From assembly GCF_024518835.1 (NCBI RefSeq), contig NZ_JANIGO010000001.1, forward strand, positions 682,001-746,000: a stretch of DNA of 64,000 nt, in the 5' to 3' direction. The notes under the pieces were generated by a model. The model ran no database searches. It saw nothing but the letters and a program-made list of their open reading frames with translations, and was not told the DNA's origin. Source of the stretch: Limnobacter humi (GTDB taxonomy: Bacteria; Pseudomonadota; Gammaproteobacteria; Burkholderiales; Burkholderiaceae_B). Below are positions 9,388 to 19,053 of the stretch, one piece after another (the stretch's first letter is position 1; each line of letters opens with the position of its first letter). A program made the translations under genes and the position numbers.

Positions 9388-12300
9388 ATGACACTTCGTA
9401 TTGCTCTGTCCGGTCTGGCGTTGACCCTCCTATTGGCGTTGATTTGGTGGTTTGGACCACTCATCTCGGTCAGTGGCCACATACCACTGGAGACGGTGGT
9501 GTCGCGGGTGTTGCTCATGACGCTGGTCAGCCTGTGCGTACTAGCCCCCTTGGCCTGGCAGCTCATTCAGCGCTTGCGCTCAGAAATGGGATTGAAGCGT
9601 GGCTTGACCCGACAACAAGAGGAAGCCCGCGATGAGGAACGTGTGGTGGCGGAGCGTTTTTCAGCCGCTATTCAAACGCTACGGCAACACCAACACCGCC
9701 GCAAATGGCGACTGACACGCCCCGGCTTGTATGGTTTGCCCTGGTATGTGTTGATCGGCCCGCCTGGCAGTGGAAAAACCACGGCACTGATGCATTCCGG
9801 TTTGCGTTTTCCGCTGCAAGCCACCTTGGGAGTAGGCTCCATTCAGGGCGTGGGTGGTACGCGACATTGCGATTGGTGGTTCACGGACGACGCTGTGCTG
9901 ATTGACACCGCTGGGCGTTTCACCACGCAGGATTCCAATCAGCAATCCGATGCTGCAGCCTGGTCGCAGTTTCTCAACCTCTTGAAACGTCACCGCCCCC
10001 GCCAGGCGCTCAATGGTGTTCTATTGGTGATTAGCGTGGCCGATTTGAACGGACCATCGAGTCATCGAGACATTCTTGCGTCCAACATTGCACGGCGCCT
10101 TCAGGAGCTGACCACGCAGTTGGGGGCATGTCCTCCAGTGTATGTCCTGGTCACCAAACTTGATTTGCTGCCCGGTTTTATCGACACCTGTGCACCCCTG
10201 TCAGAAGCAGACCGCCAAAAGGGTTTGGGCATCAATTTGCCGCACCCGTTGCCCGCGGATTGGCGCATGGCCCTTCAACAAGGGTTTTCACAAATCCAAC
10301 TGGATTTGCAGGAAGGCTTGCATGCCCGGCTGGATGCTGCAACCTCTGGCATCCGTAAAATCCGTTTGATGGAATTCTTGCCGGAATTCGCCAACCTGCA
10401 AACGCCGCTGATGACGCTGCTGGAGAACAGTGTACGGACCGAGAGCACATTCGAAAAAAACATCGATTTGCGAGGTGTGTATTTCACCAGCGGGACCCAG
10501 GACGGTGGTTCACTGGATCGAATTCTGAGTGGGCTGAACCGCTTGGCTGGACAGGATCCATCTGCGGGCAGTCCGCGCGAAGCTCGCAGCTATTTCATTC
10601 AACGATTGCTCACGGAGGTGGTGTTTGCCGAACAGCACCTGGCTGGCGTCAATTGGCGGCAGGTTCATCGGGAACGAACGCTGCGCATGCTTGCATGGTG
10701 TGCACTGATGTTTTTTAGCGTGATATACGGCTTACTGAGCTGGGTCAGTTATACCAATAATCGCAACTGGCTGGGCGCTCAGTCCGCCACAGCAGGAGCG
10801 CTTCAGGGTGAACTGGACAAAGCCCACATCCAGAACCTGCGTGATTTGCCCGCGGTGGTGCATGCACTGAATGTGTTTACTGAACCTTCTGAAGCAGACA
10901 CGCCATTCAAAGACCTCGGTCTGAATCAAACTGACAAAGTGAACCACGCCCGTGAGCAGGCCTATCGCCGGGGCCTTCAACACACCTTGGCACCGTTGGT
11001 GGAACAGCAACTGGCGAAAGCCCTTGAAGATAGTATTCAACGGGGCAGGCCAGACATGGCTGTCTATGAGCAGTTGAAAGCACTGGTGATGTGGCATGAC
11101 CCTGTTCATCGCGACACCCATGCACTGATGAAAATCCTGTGGATGAATTGGTCCGCGCAGATCCTGCCCACCTTTCCGCAAATCAACCCCGATGATGTGA
11201 AGGCCCACCTGGTTGCGTTGCTCGCGATGGGTCCAGAAGCAAGCCCTGCCGATTCGAATGCTCGGTTGATCGAATCTGCCAGACGGTTATTGCAAAGCCA
11301 GTCCACCGCACAGCGTATTTACCAATCATTGAAAAACGGTTTTATAGCACCGCCAGGGTCGATGACGTCGATTACCCAGGTGGTGGGTGCCTCATCTGCG
11401 CATTTGTTCAAACGACAGGATGGAGGCTCATTGAGTGAGCCTCTGTCCGCGCTGTTCACCAAATCGGCAGCCATCACCTACATCATCCCGGAATCCATCA
11501 AACAGGCGCAACTGCTCGCCGGGGAATCCCAATGGGTTCTGGGCCAGGACAGTACACCTGTGCATGACAGCCCCACTGAGATTGAGCGTCAAAGTCGTCA
11601 AGTGCGTGAACTGTACGTGGCAGACTACATCCAGTACTGGGATTCACTGCTTCGGCAAGTTCAACTGGACAAGCCCGGCAATCTCGACGAGGCGGTCAAC
11701 GGCGCACGGACATTGGCGCAAACCGAATCACCGTTGAAGACATGGTGGACGTGGGTTTGGAAACAAACCCGTTTGGGTGCCGATGCCATGACAGCACTTC
11801 AAGCCGGTCAGGCGGTGCTGCCCCAACAGGTGCATCAAGGCCTGCCAGGTAAGGCATTGTCGGGTGGTGCGAACCTGCTGAAGGCAGATGGCCCATCCCG
11901 TTTCATCGAACAGCAAGTGGATGATCACTTTCGAACGTTCCATGATTTGTTTGCCGGGCAGGCTGAGGGCTATGCGCGTGTGGGCGCCCTGCTCAATGAT
12001 GTGTATGCACAACTGGCAGCGGTTGCGGCAGCCCAACGAGGAAAAACTGCGCCGCCTGCATCAGGTAATCTCGACACACTGAAGGTGAGTGCGGGTTTGC
12101 TGCCCGACCCCGTGCGCCTGACCATATTGCCCTTGATCAACATGGCAGGCCAGCAGGGCGACAAGGCTGAGCGGGCCAACATGGCCGATGCACTGAAACC
12201 TCTGCGAGACTTGTGCCTGCGCACCGTGGCCAATCGCTATCCCTTTCAAACAGCGTCAGGGCTGGATGTGCTCAGTGATGACTTTGTTCGGCTATTTGCG

Positions 12301-12864
12301 CCAGGCGGGCAGATGGATCAGTTTTTCCAGACACACCTGCAGGCCGTGGTTGACAGGGGTAGCAATCCCTGGCGATTCAAACCCGCCGTGGATGGCGCAA
12401 GCCGAACAGGGGGCGCTTATCTGGCTGAGTTTCAGCGGGCCGCCCGTATTCGCGATGTGTTGTTTGCAGAGGGCGGACAACGAGCTGGTTTTGAGCTTGA
12501 TCTGAAACTGGTGTCAGCCTCATCACCCAACGATGTTTTTTACCTCGACAACAACGGCAAGTTGCTCATGTTCTCGATGCAATGGGATCCCCGACACACG
12601 CTGCAATGGACTGCTGGAGGCCCGACCAGCTTCATCAAATACAGGGTCAGCAACATGACAGAGCGACTCATTCAGGGTCCGTGGGCCCTGTTTCGATGGA
12701 TGGATTTGGCATCGATTCAAACCACAGATCGACCCGAGTTGTTCAAAGCGGCTTTTGTGGTTGACGGGAAACGGTTTGAATTTGAAGTGCTGGCCCACTC
12801 TGCCATACACCCGCTGCGTCTGACCGAACTGCGCAAATTCTCATGTCCCGGGACTCGTGGATGA
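9388..12864 (+). CDS. tssM: T6SS membrane protein TssM (IcmF/VasK)
   Basis: 1158 aa. Two N-terminal membrane helices (about 5-55), then a cytoplasmic NTPase-like domain with Walker A GPPGSGKTT (about 126-134) and a Walker B-like DDAVLIDTAGRF (about 170-181). A third helix lies near residue 440 (ALMFFSVIYGLLSWV), followed by the large periplasmic domain that contacts TssJ and peptidoglycan. It forms the trans-envelope complex with TssL. A copy of the GGCTCA palindrome at 11425-11441 encodes GSLSEP. tssJ is not found next to it. Confidence 0.94.
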   Translation: MTLRIALSGLALTLLLALIWWFGPLISVSGHIPLETVVSRVLLMTLVSLCVLAPLAWQLIQRLRSEMGLKRGLTRQQEEARDEERVVAERFSAAIQTLRQHQHRRKWRLTRPGLYGLPWYVLIGPPGSGKTTALMHSGLRFPLQATLGVGSIQGVGGTRHCDWWFTDDAVLIDTAGRFTTQDSNQQSDAAAWSQFLNLLKRHRPRQALNGVLLVISVADLNGPSSHRDILASNIARRLQELTTQLGACPPVYVLVTKLDLLPGFIDTCAPLSEADRQKGLGINLPHPLPADWRMALQQGFSQIQLDLQEGLHARLDAATSGIRKIRLMEFLPEFANLQTPLMTLLENSVRTESTFEKNIDLRGVYFTSGTQDGGSLDRILSGLNRLAGQDPSAGSPREARSYFIQRLLTEVVFAEQHLAGVNWRQVHRERTLRMLAWCALMFFSVIYGLLSWVSYTNNRNWLGAQSATAGALQGELDKAHIQNLRDLPAVVHALNVFTEPSEADTPFKDLGLNQTDKVNHAREQAYRRGLQHTLAPLVEQQLAKALEDSIQRGRPDMAVYEQLKALVMWHDPVHRDTHALMKILWMNWSAQILPTFPQINPDDVKAHLVALLAMGPEASPADSNARLIESARRLLQSQSTAQRIYQSLKNGFIAPPGSMTSITQVVGASSAHLFKRQDGGSLSEPLSALFTKSAAITYIIPESIKQAQLLAGESQWVLGQDSTPVHDSPTEIERQSRQVRELYVADYIQYWDSLLRQVQLDKPGNLDEAVNGARTLAQTESPLKTWWTWVWKQTRLGADAMTALQAGQAVLPQQVHQGLPGKALSGGANLLKADGPSRFIEQQVDDHFRTFHDLFAGQAEGYARVGALLNDVYAQLAAVAAAQRGKTAPPASGNLDTLKVSAGLLPDPVRLTILPLINMAGQQGDKAERANMADALKPLRDLCLRTVANRYPFQTASGLDVLSDDFVRLFAPGGQMDQFFQTHLQAVVDRGSNPWRFKPAVDGASRTGGAYLAEFQRAARIRDVLFAEGGQRAGFELDLKLVSASSPNDVFYLDNNGKLLMFSMQWDPRHTLQWTAGGPTSFIKYRVSNMTERLIQGPWALFRWMDLASIQTTDRPELFKAAFVVDGKRFEFEVLAHSAIHPLRLTELRKFSCPGTRG
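11425..11441. repeat. Dispersed palindrome, copy 3
   Basis: 8-bp arms GAGGCTCA/TGAGCCTC. In the periplasmic part of tssM; encodes GSLSEP. Confidence 0.85.
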
Positions 12865-13400
12865 TTCGCCGGATGTGTCTGGGAAAAATTCCGGGTGTGG
12901 GAGACTTTGTATCTCGCGGAATAACACCCACGATGGCTCGAGATTGGTACGACTGCCTGTCTCACTGGATGCAGTCTGGCCAAGTCCGACGCGGTGCTGA
13001 CTGGCCGACAGCCTTCTTGGGCGCTGCAGCGTTGGGCTTTCATGGACCAGACAGCCTAGCGCAGGACCGTCTGCCGCTTGGCCATTGGCTGGGCGTTGTC
13101 TTGCCGTCGGTGGACCGGGTGGGGCGACTTTTCCCCTGGCTGGTCATGGAATACCATACCGGGCCGCTGTCCGCCCACCACCTGTCACTGCACCTTCAAC
13201 AATGTTTTGACATGGGTATTGCGGCCATTCGCGACAATTGGAACACCAGACAACTGGATGCCCTTTTCTCCCAGCCATGGCATGGGGACACCAATCTTCC
13301 CATCACCACCGGGCCCTGGTATTTGTGGTCACTGGATCATGGTCAGCCTCCCAGTCGTCAGGGTGCCGTGGCCCGCTTGCTGGATGTCTCATGGCCATGA
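12861..13400 (+). CDS. tagF: T6SS-associated protein TagF
   Basis: 179 aa. The start IRRMCLGKIPGVGDFVSRG matches the conserved TagF opening GKxPxxGDFv. TagF is a post-translational repressor of T6SS that acts through the FHA protein. The frame opens at 12843, but the ATG at 12861 overlaps the tssM stop as ATGA, as at the other junctions of this operon, and is chosen. The gene ends in an ATGA overlap with the kinase, consistent with the PpkA-PppA-Fha-TagF control set. Confidence 0.88.
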   Translation: MIRRMCLGKIPGVGDFVSRGITPTMARDWYDCLSHWMQSGQVRRGADWPTAFLGAAALGFHGPDSLAQDRLPLGHWLGVVLPSVDRVGRLFPWLVMEYHTGPLSAHHLSLHLQQCFDMGIAAIRDNWNTRQLDALFSQPWHGDTNLPITTGPWYLWSLDHGQPPSRQGAVARLLDVSWP

Positions 13401-15034
13401 CGTCAACACCCCAGGCACTGCGCCACGGATTCCAGCTGAATGAATACACCATCCGCGACGTGGTAGGAATGGGGGGATTCGGTGTGGTGTACCGGGCTTG
13501 GGATTGCCAACTGGAACGTGAGGTGGCGATCAAGGAATACCTGCCTTGTGCATTGGCGCATCGGGCAGTTGATGACCAGGTGAAGGTTCTGGCACCCAAG
13601 CATCAGGCACTCTTCGATGCTGGAATGCGCAGCTTTATCAACGAAGCACGGCTACTGGCCCAGTTTGATCACCCAGCCCTGGTCAAGGTTTACCGGTTTT
13701 GGGAGGCACACGGCACGGCTTACATGGTGATGCCCTTGTACCACGGCGTGCCGTTGAAAACCTGGTGGTCCAGCGTACCATTGACTGCCCGAGAGGCCGA
13801 ACTGAAACGATTGATCACCGTGCTGTGCAGTGCGCTGGACATGCTCCATCAGCAACAGTGTTTTCACAGAGACATTTCCCCCGACAATATTCTGGTGTTG
13901 AACAACACCGGGCAACCGGTGCTCCTCGACTTTGGTGCAGCCCGCCGTCAGATTGGGAGCAGCACCCAGGCCTTCACCGTGGTGCTCAAGGCCAGCTATG
14001 CTCCAATTGAACAGTATGCGGAGGATCCTGATTTGCAGCAGGGCCCATGGACGGACATATATGCCTTGGGTGCTGTCATGCATGACCTGATGGCAGGTAA
14101 ACCGCCACCGTCTGCTGTTACTCGAATGATTCAGGACCCCTATCAACCCCTGACTGATCAAACTTGCTTATACAGTGCGGAACTGTGTGACTGCGTTAAC
14201 CAGTGCTTACAGTTGCTGCCAGCACAACGGCCACAGCATGTGCAAGACCTGCAGATGAAACTCAGCAACATGCAGGATTCCCCAGGCTCAGCAGGTGAGC
14301 CCACTCAGATTCTTCCAAAGCGACCATACCAAAAACCCAGTCATGGGAAAAAAATCCATCCACTGTTGTCCACACGCGTCACGGCGATTGTAGGCACTGC
14401 ACTGTTTTCTACAGTGGGGCTGTTAACCAGCATTGATTGGGGCATGCGTGAGCAAAAAGCCCAGGGGTCAGTATCCAATCAGATCCAGGCTGCTGTTTCA
14501 AATCCAGTGCAACGCCTTGACGTGGATGCCCTGATCGAAGTTGCCTGGAGAACTGTTCAACAACAGGGTGGTTTCCAGCCATTGCAGTTGAACGCACCAA
14601 ACCCGGTTTTGAAGATTGGAAGGGATTTGTTATCTGTTGAGGTGAACACACCGCAGTCTGGCTGGTTGAGCGTATATGCGCTTACCACCGGGGGGCAATT
14701 CATTCGACTGTTTCCCAACCGCCGGTTTTCTGAATTGCGTGCAACAGCAGGAAAAACCCTGGTTTTTCCGCCGACCGCAGAGCCCATTCAATCGACAGGC
14801 CCAGCCGGCACCAACCGCTTGTGGTTTGTGGTGTCGCATCGGCCGCCCGTGGACACGGACCTGCACTGGACAGACCAGGCGGGTTATGACCAGTTGACCC
14901 TGAATGTTTATCAGAACCGAAGCGACGGGGGCCTGTTGTTGGGGCAACAACTGCTGCGTGCTGTCGGCTGTGGCAGCAACTCCTGCACAGACATCGGCGC
15001 CATTGGCACGCTACGCATTGAAGAAGTTGAATAA
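13397..15034 (+). CDS. ppkA: Membrane Ser/Thr protein kinase of the T6SS (PpkA-like) with DUF4384-like sensor domain
   Basis: 545 aa from the ATG overlapping the tagF stop. The N-terminal kinase domain has the glycine loop GMGGFG, the ATP-binding lysine in VAIKEYLP, the catalytic loop HRDISPDN and the metal-binding DFGAAR, so it should be active. A linker with the GGCTCA palindrome (GSAGEP) precedes one membrane helix near residues 330-350. The periplasmic part has a DUF4384-like motif around SVEVNTPQSGWLSVYAL and FIRLFPN. This fits a PpkA that senses an envelope signal and phosphorylates FHA protein. Confidence 0.87.
   Translation: MTSTPQALRHGFQLNEYTIRDVVGMGGFGVVYRAWDCQLEREVAIKEYLPCALAHRAVDDQVKVLAPKHQALFDAGMRSFINEARLLAQFDHPALVKVYRFWEAHGTAYMVMPLYHGVPLKTWWSSVPLTAREAELKRLITVLCSALDMLHQQQCFHRDISPDNILVLNNTGQPVLLDFGAARRQIGSSTQAFTVVLKASYAPIEQYAEDPDLQQGPWTDIYALGAVMHDLMAGKPPPSAVTRMIQDPYQPLTDQTCLYSAELCDCVNQCLQLLPAQRPQHVQDLQMKLSNMQDSPGSAGEPTQILPKRPYQKPSHGKKIHPLLSTRVTAIVGTALFSTVGLLTSIDWGMREQKAQGSVSNQIQAAVSNPVQRLDVDALIEVAWRTVQQQGGFQPLQLNAPNPVLKIGRDLLSVEVNTPQSGWLSVYALTTGGQFIRLFPNRRFSELRATAGKTLVFPPTAEPIQSTGPAGTNRLWFVVSHRPPVDTDLHWTDQAGYDQLTLNVYQNRSDGGLLLGQQLLRAVGCGSNSCTDIGAIGTLRIEEVE
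14285..14301. repeat. Dispersed palindrome, copy 4
   Basis: 6-bp arms. In the linker between kinase domain and membrane helix of the T6SS kinase; encodes GSAGEP. Confidence 0.8.
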
Positions 15035-15100
15035 TCACCCGCGGTCACCCGGCAAACAAGCTGCAAGGTATGATCAAGCGATTGATTTTGGAGACAACAC

Positions 15101-15922
15101 ATGACCTTTCGAATTCACCACATGAACTGCGGCACCATGTGCCCCCTGTGTGCACGTCTCATCAACGGCAGTGGTGGCTGGACCACCCGTGCCAAACTGG
15201 TGTGCCATTGCCTGTTGATCGAGAGTGACCACGGCTTGATTTTGGTGGACACCGGTGTGGGCACTGGTGATGTGAAAGAGCCCAAACGTCGGCTGGGTGG
15301 TGGCTTTCTGGCCATGACAAACCCGAAGTTGGACCTTTCCGAAACTGCCTTTGTGCAAATCAAGGCCAAGGGACTAAACCCGGCCGACGTGACCCACATT
15401 GTGCCCACGCACCTTGACCTTGACCACGCGGGTGGCTTGAGTGACTTCCCGGACGCGCAAGTGCATGTGCTGGGGGTTGAACTGAAACACGCCATTCAGC
15501 CCAGCAAAAAAGATAGCCTGCGCTTTCGCAAGGCACAGTTTGAACACGGCCCACGGTGGGTTGAACACAACCACACGCCCTTGAACTGGTTTGGTTTCGA
15601 GGCCCTGGCACCCATTCCCGAACTGGCCGACCAGCTGCTGATGGTGCCATTGATTGGACACACCCGTGGGCATGTGGGCGTTGCGGTGCGCAACGACCAG
15701 AAGTGGCTGTTGCATGCAGGTGATGCGTACTTCCACCGCACGCAGGTGGCGGCCACGCTGGCCATGCCTGCTGGTTTAAAGGTGTTTGAACAACTGGTCC
15801 AAACCTTGCCCGAACCCCGCAAGCGAACCACGGCCCGCCTGCGTGAACTGGCTTTGAAGCACCCCAACGATGTCGAGCTGTTTTGCGCGCACGACCCGGT
15901 GGAGTTTGAACGTTACCAGTAA
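15101..15922 (+). CDS. MBL-fold metallo-hydrolase
   Basis: 273 aa, no signal peptide. The metal site is HLDLDHAGG, that is HxDxDH rather than the usual HxHxDH, with further ligands in IGHTRGHVG and HAGDAYFH. Overall layout resembles lactonase-type MBL enzymes, but the substrate cannot be read from sequence. It begins 66 bases after the kinase with a GGAGA ribosome site. No terminator is visible in the gap, so read-through from the T6SS arm is possible. It converges on lipA. Family certain, function open. Confidence 0.8.
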   Translation: MTFRIHHMNCGTMCPLCARLINGSGGWTTRAKLVCHCLLIESDHGLILVDTGVGTGDVKEPKRRLGGGFLAMTNPKLDLSETAFVQIKAKGLNPADVTHIVPTHLDLDHAGGLSDFPDAQVHVLGVELKHAIQPSKKDSLRFRKAQFEHGPRWVEHNHTPLNWFGFEALAPIPELADQLLMVPLIGHTRGHVGVAVRNDQKWLLHAGDAYFHRTQVAATLAMPAGLKVFEQLVQTLPEPRKRTTARLRELALKHPNDVELFCAHDPVEFERYQ

Positions 15923-15936
15923 AGCACGTGCCGGGC

Positions 15937-16935
15937 TTACACCAGCCCGTGCGCCTGTTGGTCTGCGTGGTAACTGGACCGCACCATGGCACCCACCGCA
16001 GCGTGGGTGAAACCCATCGCATAGGCCTTTTGCTCGAATACCTTGAACTGGTCCGGATGCACATAGCGGCGCACCGGCAGGTGGTGGCCGCTGGGTGCGA
16101 GGTATTGACCAATGGTCAGCATGTCGACGTGGTGGTCCCTCAGGTCTTGCATGACCGCCAGAATTTCATCATCGGTTTCACCCAAGCCCAGCATCAAACC
16201 ACTTTTGGTGGGCGTGTTGGGGTGCAAGGCCTTGAAATCTTTCAGCAGCTTCAGGCTATGGTGGTAATCCGAGCCTGGACGTGCTTCTTTGTACAAGCGA
16301 GGCACCGTCTCCAGATTGTGGTTCATCACATCGGGCGGCGCGGCATTCAAAATCCCCAAAGCACGGTCCAGTCGACCACGGAAATCGGGCACCAGAATTT
16401 CAATTTTGGTGTTGGGTGACCATTCGCGGGTTTTCTCAATGCACGACACAAAGTGCGCAGCCCCGCCATCCCGTAGGTCGTCCCGGTCCACACTGGTGAT
16501 GACCACATAATTCAAGCGCAAGGCAGCGATGGTTTTGGCCAGGTTCAGTGGTTCATCCACGTCCAGCGGATCGGGCCGGCCATGGCCCACATCGCAGAAG
16601 GGGCAGCGGCGGGTGCATTTGTCACCCATGATCATGAAGGTGGCAGTGCCTTTTCCGAAGCATTCACCGATGTTGGGGCAAGAAGCCTCTTCGCACACAG
16701 TGTGCAACTTGTGCTCGCGCAAAATCTCTTTGATTTCGTAAAAACGGCTGGATGGCGACGCGGCCTTGACCCGGATCCACTCGGGTTTTTTGAGCTGTTC
16801 CACCGGCACAATCTTGATGGGAATGCGCGCGGTTTTGGCCGCCGCCTTTTGCTTGATGGTGGGATCGGCCTTTTGGTTGGCCATGAGGTCGGCATTGCGA
16901 ACCACGTCGTTTTTATCGCTCACATCATTCTCCAT
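15937..16935 (-). CDS. lipA: Lipoyl synthase
   Basis: 332 aa radical-SAM enzyme that inserts two sulfurs into octanoyl groups on E2 and GcvH proteins. The auxiliary cluster motif [12 protein letters not shown] gives C81, C86 and C92; the radical-SAM cluster motif CTRRCPFC gives C107, C111 and C114. Lengths and motifs are standard for LipA. It lies 20 bases downstream of lipB on the same strand, so lipB-lipA form an operon. Confidence 0.97.
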   Translation of the reverse strand: MENDVSDKNDVVRNADLMANQKADPTIKQKAAAKTARIPIKIVPVEQLKKPEWIRVKAASPSSRFYEIKEILREHKLHTVCEEASCPNIGECFGKGTATFMIMGDKCTRRCPFCDVGHGRPDPLDVDEPLNLAKTIAALRLNYVVITSVDRDDLRDGGAAHFVSCIEKTREWSPNTKIEILVPDFRGRLDRALGILNAAPPDVMNHNLETVPRLYKEARPGSDYHHSLKLLKDFKALHPNTPTKSGLMLGLGETDDEILAVMQDLRDHHVDMLTIGQYLAPSGHHLPVRRYVHPDQFKVFEQKAYAMGFTHAAVGAMVRSSYHADQQAHGLV

Positions 16936-16955
16936 CAGCCCGTGGTGTGGGCTTT

Positions 16956-17675
16956 CTATCCGGATGCCGGTGGGTTCACAGGCGGGGACCCCGCGGATCG
17001 CGCTGAGTCCAATGCCTTCTGAAGATTTTTCACCAGAAGGAGTTGCATTTCACTGAGTGAAATTTTAACACCAATTGTTCGCAAATCCACCGTTTCCAGT
17101 CCGGCATAGCCACAGGGGTTGATGTGGGTGAATGGGGTGAGGTCCATGTCGACATTCAGTGACAGCCCATGGTACGTACAGCCCTTGCGTATTTTGATGC
17201 CCAAAGCCGCCACTTTGGCCAACTGGCCATGCCGCCAGGTGTACACGCCCGGCGCGCCCGGCTTGCGCTGCGCATCCGGCACGCCCACCGCGACCAGCGA
17301 GTCGATGATGACTTGCTCCAGCAAACTGACGTATTCCCGAACCTTCAACCCGTAATCATGCAGATTCAACAAGGGGTAAACAACAATCTGACCCGGCCCG
17401 TGATAGGTGATTTGCCCTCCGCGGTCGGTTTGAACCACGGGAATGTTGCTGCGCTGCAACAAATGTACTGGGTCGCCCGCCAAACCCAGGGTAAACACGG
17501 GTGTATGTTCACAGACCCATATTTCATCCGGTTGACCGGCCTGCCGCGCTTCAGTGAATGCTTTCATGGCCAGAAAAACAGGCGAATAATCGACCAAACC
17601 CCATGATTTCACTGGAATGAACCCTCCACTTTCAGTGGTTGTGTATTGCGGTGCGGAGGGATCTTGATGGATCAT
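16956..17675 (-). CDS. lipB: Octanoyltransferase
   Basis: 239 aa. Transfers octanoate from ACP to lipoyl domains, feeding LipA. Motifs seen: [18 protein letters not shown] (HGPGQ), the lysine segment [22 protein letters not shown] and a conserved NPCGY. The open frame extends to 17861, but the added residues look non-native and would run into the divergent acetyltransferase gene; the ATG at 17675 is used. Confidence 0.95.
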   Translation of the reverse strand: MIHQDPSAPQYTTTESGGFIPVKSWGLVDYSPVFLAMKAFTEARQAGQPDEIWVCEHTPVFTLGLAGDPVHLLQRSNIPVVQTDRGGQITYHGPGQIVVYPLLNLHDYGLKVREYVSLLEQVIIDSLVAVGVPDAQRKPGAPGVYTWRHGQLAKVAALGIKIRKGCTYHGLSLNVDMDLTPFTHINPCGYAGLETVDLRTIGVKISLSEMQLLLVKNLQKALDSARSAGSPPVNPPASG

Positions 17676-17719
17676 GGGCCTGTTTGAAACACGCCACCCG
17701 GGTGGCCTTGGTTGGTGAA

Positions 17720-18385
17720 ATGTCTTCAGAAGCCATTGAATGGTTTGATGTGCCCAGCGTGCTGGGCCGGCGTGCCGCTGCACTGTTGGGCTTGTCCAAA
17801 GTACCGATTGTGGAGCTGGACAACAGCCACCGCCCCTTGATTTTGGCACATTTGCTGGCATTGGACGCGCAGGACCGTCGCATGCGTTTCAGTTACGCAC
17901 TGGGCGATGGTGCAATTGCCAAATATGTGGCCAAGATCGACTTCGAGTCCGACTCCGTGTTTGGCATTTTCGGCAAGGACAACCACTTGCTGGGTGTGGT
18001 GCATTTGGGCATGCTGACGCCACCGGCTGAATCCAAAGCCCCCAAGGGTGCGGAGCTGGGCTTGTCCCTGAACGCAGACATGCGCGGCCACGGCTTGGGC
18101 ACCTTGCTGTTTAAGCGGGCCCTGCAACGGGCCCGAAATGAGGGTGTTGAACGGCTGTTCATTTTCACCTTGATGGACAATGATGCCATGCTGGCCATTG
18201 CGCACAAGCTGGACATGCGCATCAGCACGGCCGATGGTCAGTGCGAGGCCCACTTGGACATCCGCCCCAGCAGCACATCGTCGGTAATTCGTGAGTTTGT
18301 GGATGAGCACCTGGCCGATCTGGATTATTTGTTTAAGGGCAGCCTGAACCAGTTCAAGCGCTGGACAGAGGAACTGACACCCTGA
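17720..18385 (+). CDS. GNAT family N-acetyltransferase
   Basis: 221 aa from the ATG at 17720 (the frame is open from 17639, but that start overlaps lipB). The acetyl-CoA binding loop is visible as [19 protein letters not shown], followed by a typical GNAT strand, [20 protein letters not shown]. Substrate unknown. Divergent from lipB with a 44-base gap. Its stop overlaps the start of the next gene (TGATG), so the two are translated together. Confidence 0.75.
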   Translation: MSSEAIEWFDVPSVLGRRAAALLGLSKVPIVELDNSHRPLILAHLLALDAQDRRMRFSYALGDGAIAKYVAKIDFESDSVFGIFGKDNHLLGVVHLGMLTPPAESKAPKGAELGLSLNADMRGHGLGTLLFKRALQRARNEGVERLFIFTLMDNDAMLAIAHKLDMRISTADGQCEAHLDIRPSSTSSVIREFVDEHLADLDYLFKGSLNQFKRWTEELTP

Positions 18386-19053
18386 TGTTGTTACACGCTG
18401 ATTTATCCATTCGCGCCGTGGTGAACACCGGCGAGCTTCCATGGGTCGACTCGCCCACACCGGGCATTCAACGAAAGATGATCGAACGCGATGGCGATGA
18501 AATCGCCCGCTGTACGTCGATTGTCCGCTATGCCCCCAAGTCACAATTTCCAGCCCATTTGCACGGCGGGGGCGAGGAGATTTTGGTACTCGACGGCGTG
18601 TTTGAAGATGATTACGGCAGTTACCCCGCCGGCACTTACATCAAAAACCCGCCAGGCTCATCCCATGCGCCTGGCAGCACCACGGGCTGCACTTTACTGG
18701 TGAAGTTGCGCCACATGCAGCCCAGCGACACAGAACGGGTGGTGAAATCAACCGGGGAAGAAGTGTGGCACCCAGGCCTGGTGCACGGCTTGCAGGTGAT
18801 GCCACTGGACAGTGTGGAAACACGGCACACTGCATTGGTGCGCTGGGCGCCCGGCACCCAGTTTCAAGCCCACCGCCACTGGGGCGGTGAGGAAATTTTT
18901 GTACTGGACGGTGTGTTTGAAGACGAACTGGGCAGCTATCCTGCGGGAACATGGATTCGCAGCCCGCACTTCAGCCAGCACAAACCGCGAAGCACCACAG
19001 GTTGCCTGATTTTTGTGAAAACAGGCCACCTCAACATTCCAGCACTTACATAG
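18385..19053 (+). CDS. Tandem ChrR-type cupin protein
   Basis: 222 aa made of two similar cupin halves. Each has a metal-ligand motif: PAHLHGGGEEILVLDG in the first, QAHRHWGGEEIFVLDG in the second. Each is followed by a YPAGT(Y/W)I turn and an STTGC segment. This resembles the cupin domain of ChrR anti-sigma factors, but no zinc-binding anti-sigma domain or sigma gene is adjacent. Likely a stand-alone metal-binding cupin, perhaps linked to oxidative stress; that is inference. The 3' end overlaps the icmF end by 8 bases, tail to tail. Confidence 0.72.
   Translation: MLLHADLSIRAVVNTGELPWVDSPTPGIQRKMIERDGDEIARCTSIVRYAPKSQFPAHLHGGGEEILVLDGVFEDDYGSYPAGTYIKNPPGSSHAPGSTTGCTLLVKLRHMQPSDTERVVKSTGEEVWHPGLVHGLQVMPLDSVETRHTALVRWAPGTQFQAHRHWGGEEIFVLDGVFEDELGSYPAGTWIRSPHFSQHKPRSTTGCLIFVKTGHLNIPALT

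Noticed and set aside
15932-15949. CGGGCT/AGCCCG hairpin at the MBL-lipA junction as a terminator
   Set aside because: Only 6 bp with no T-run on either strand, and it overlaps the lipA stop.
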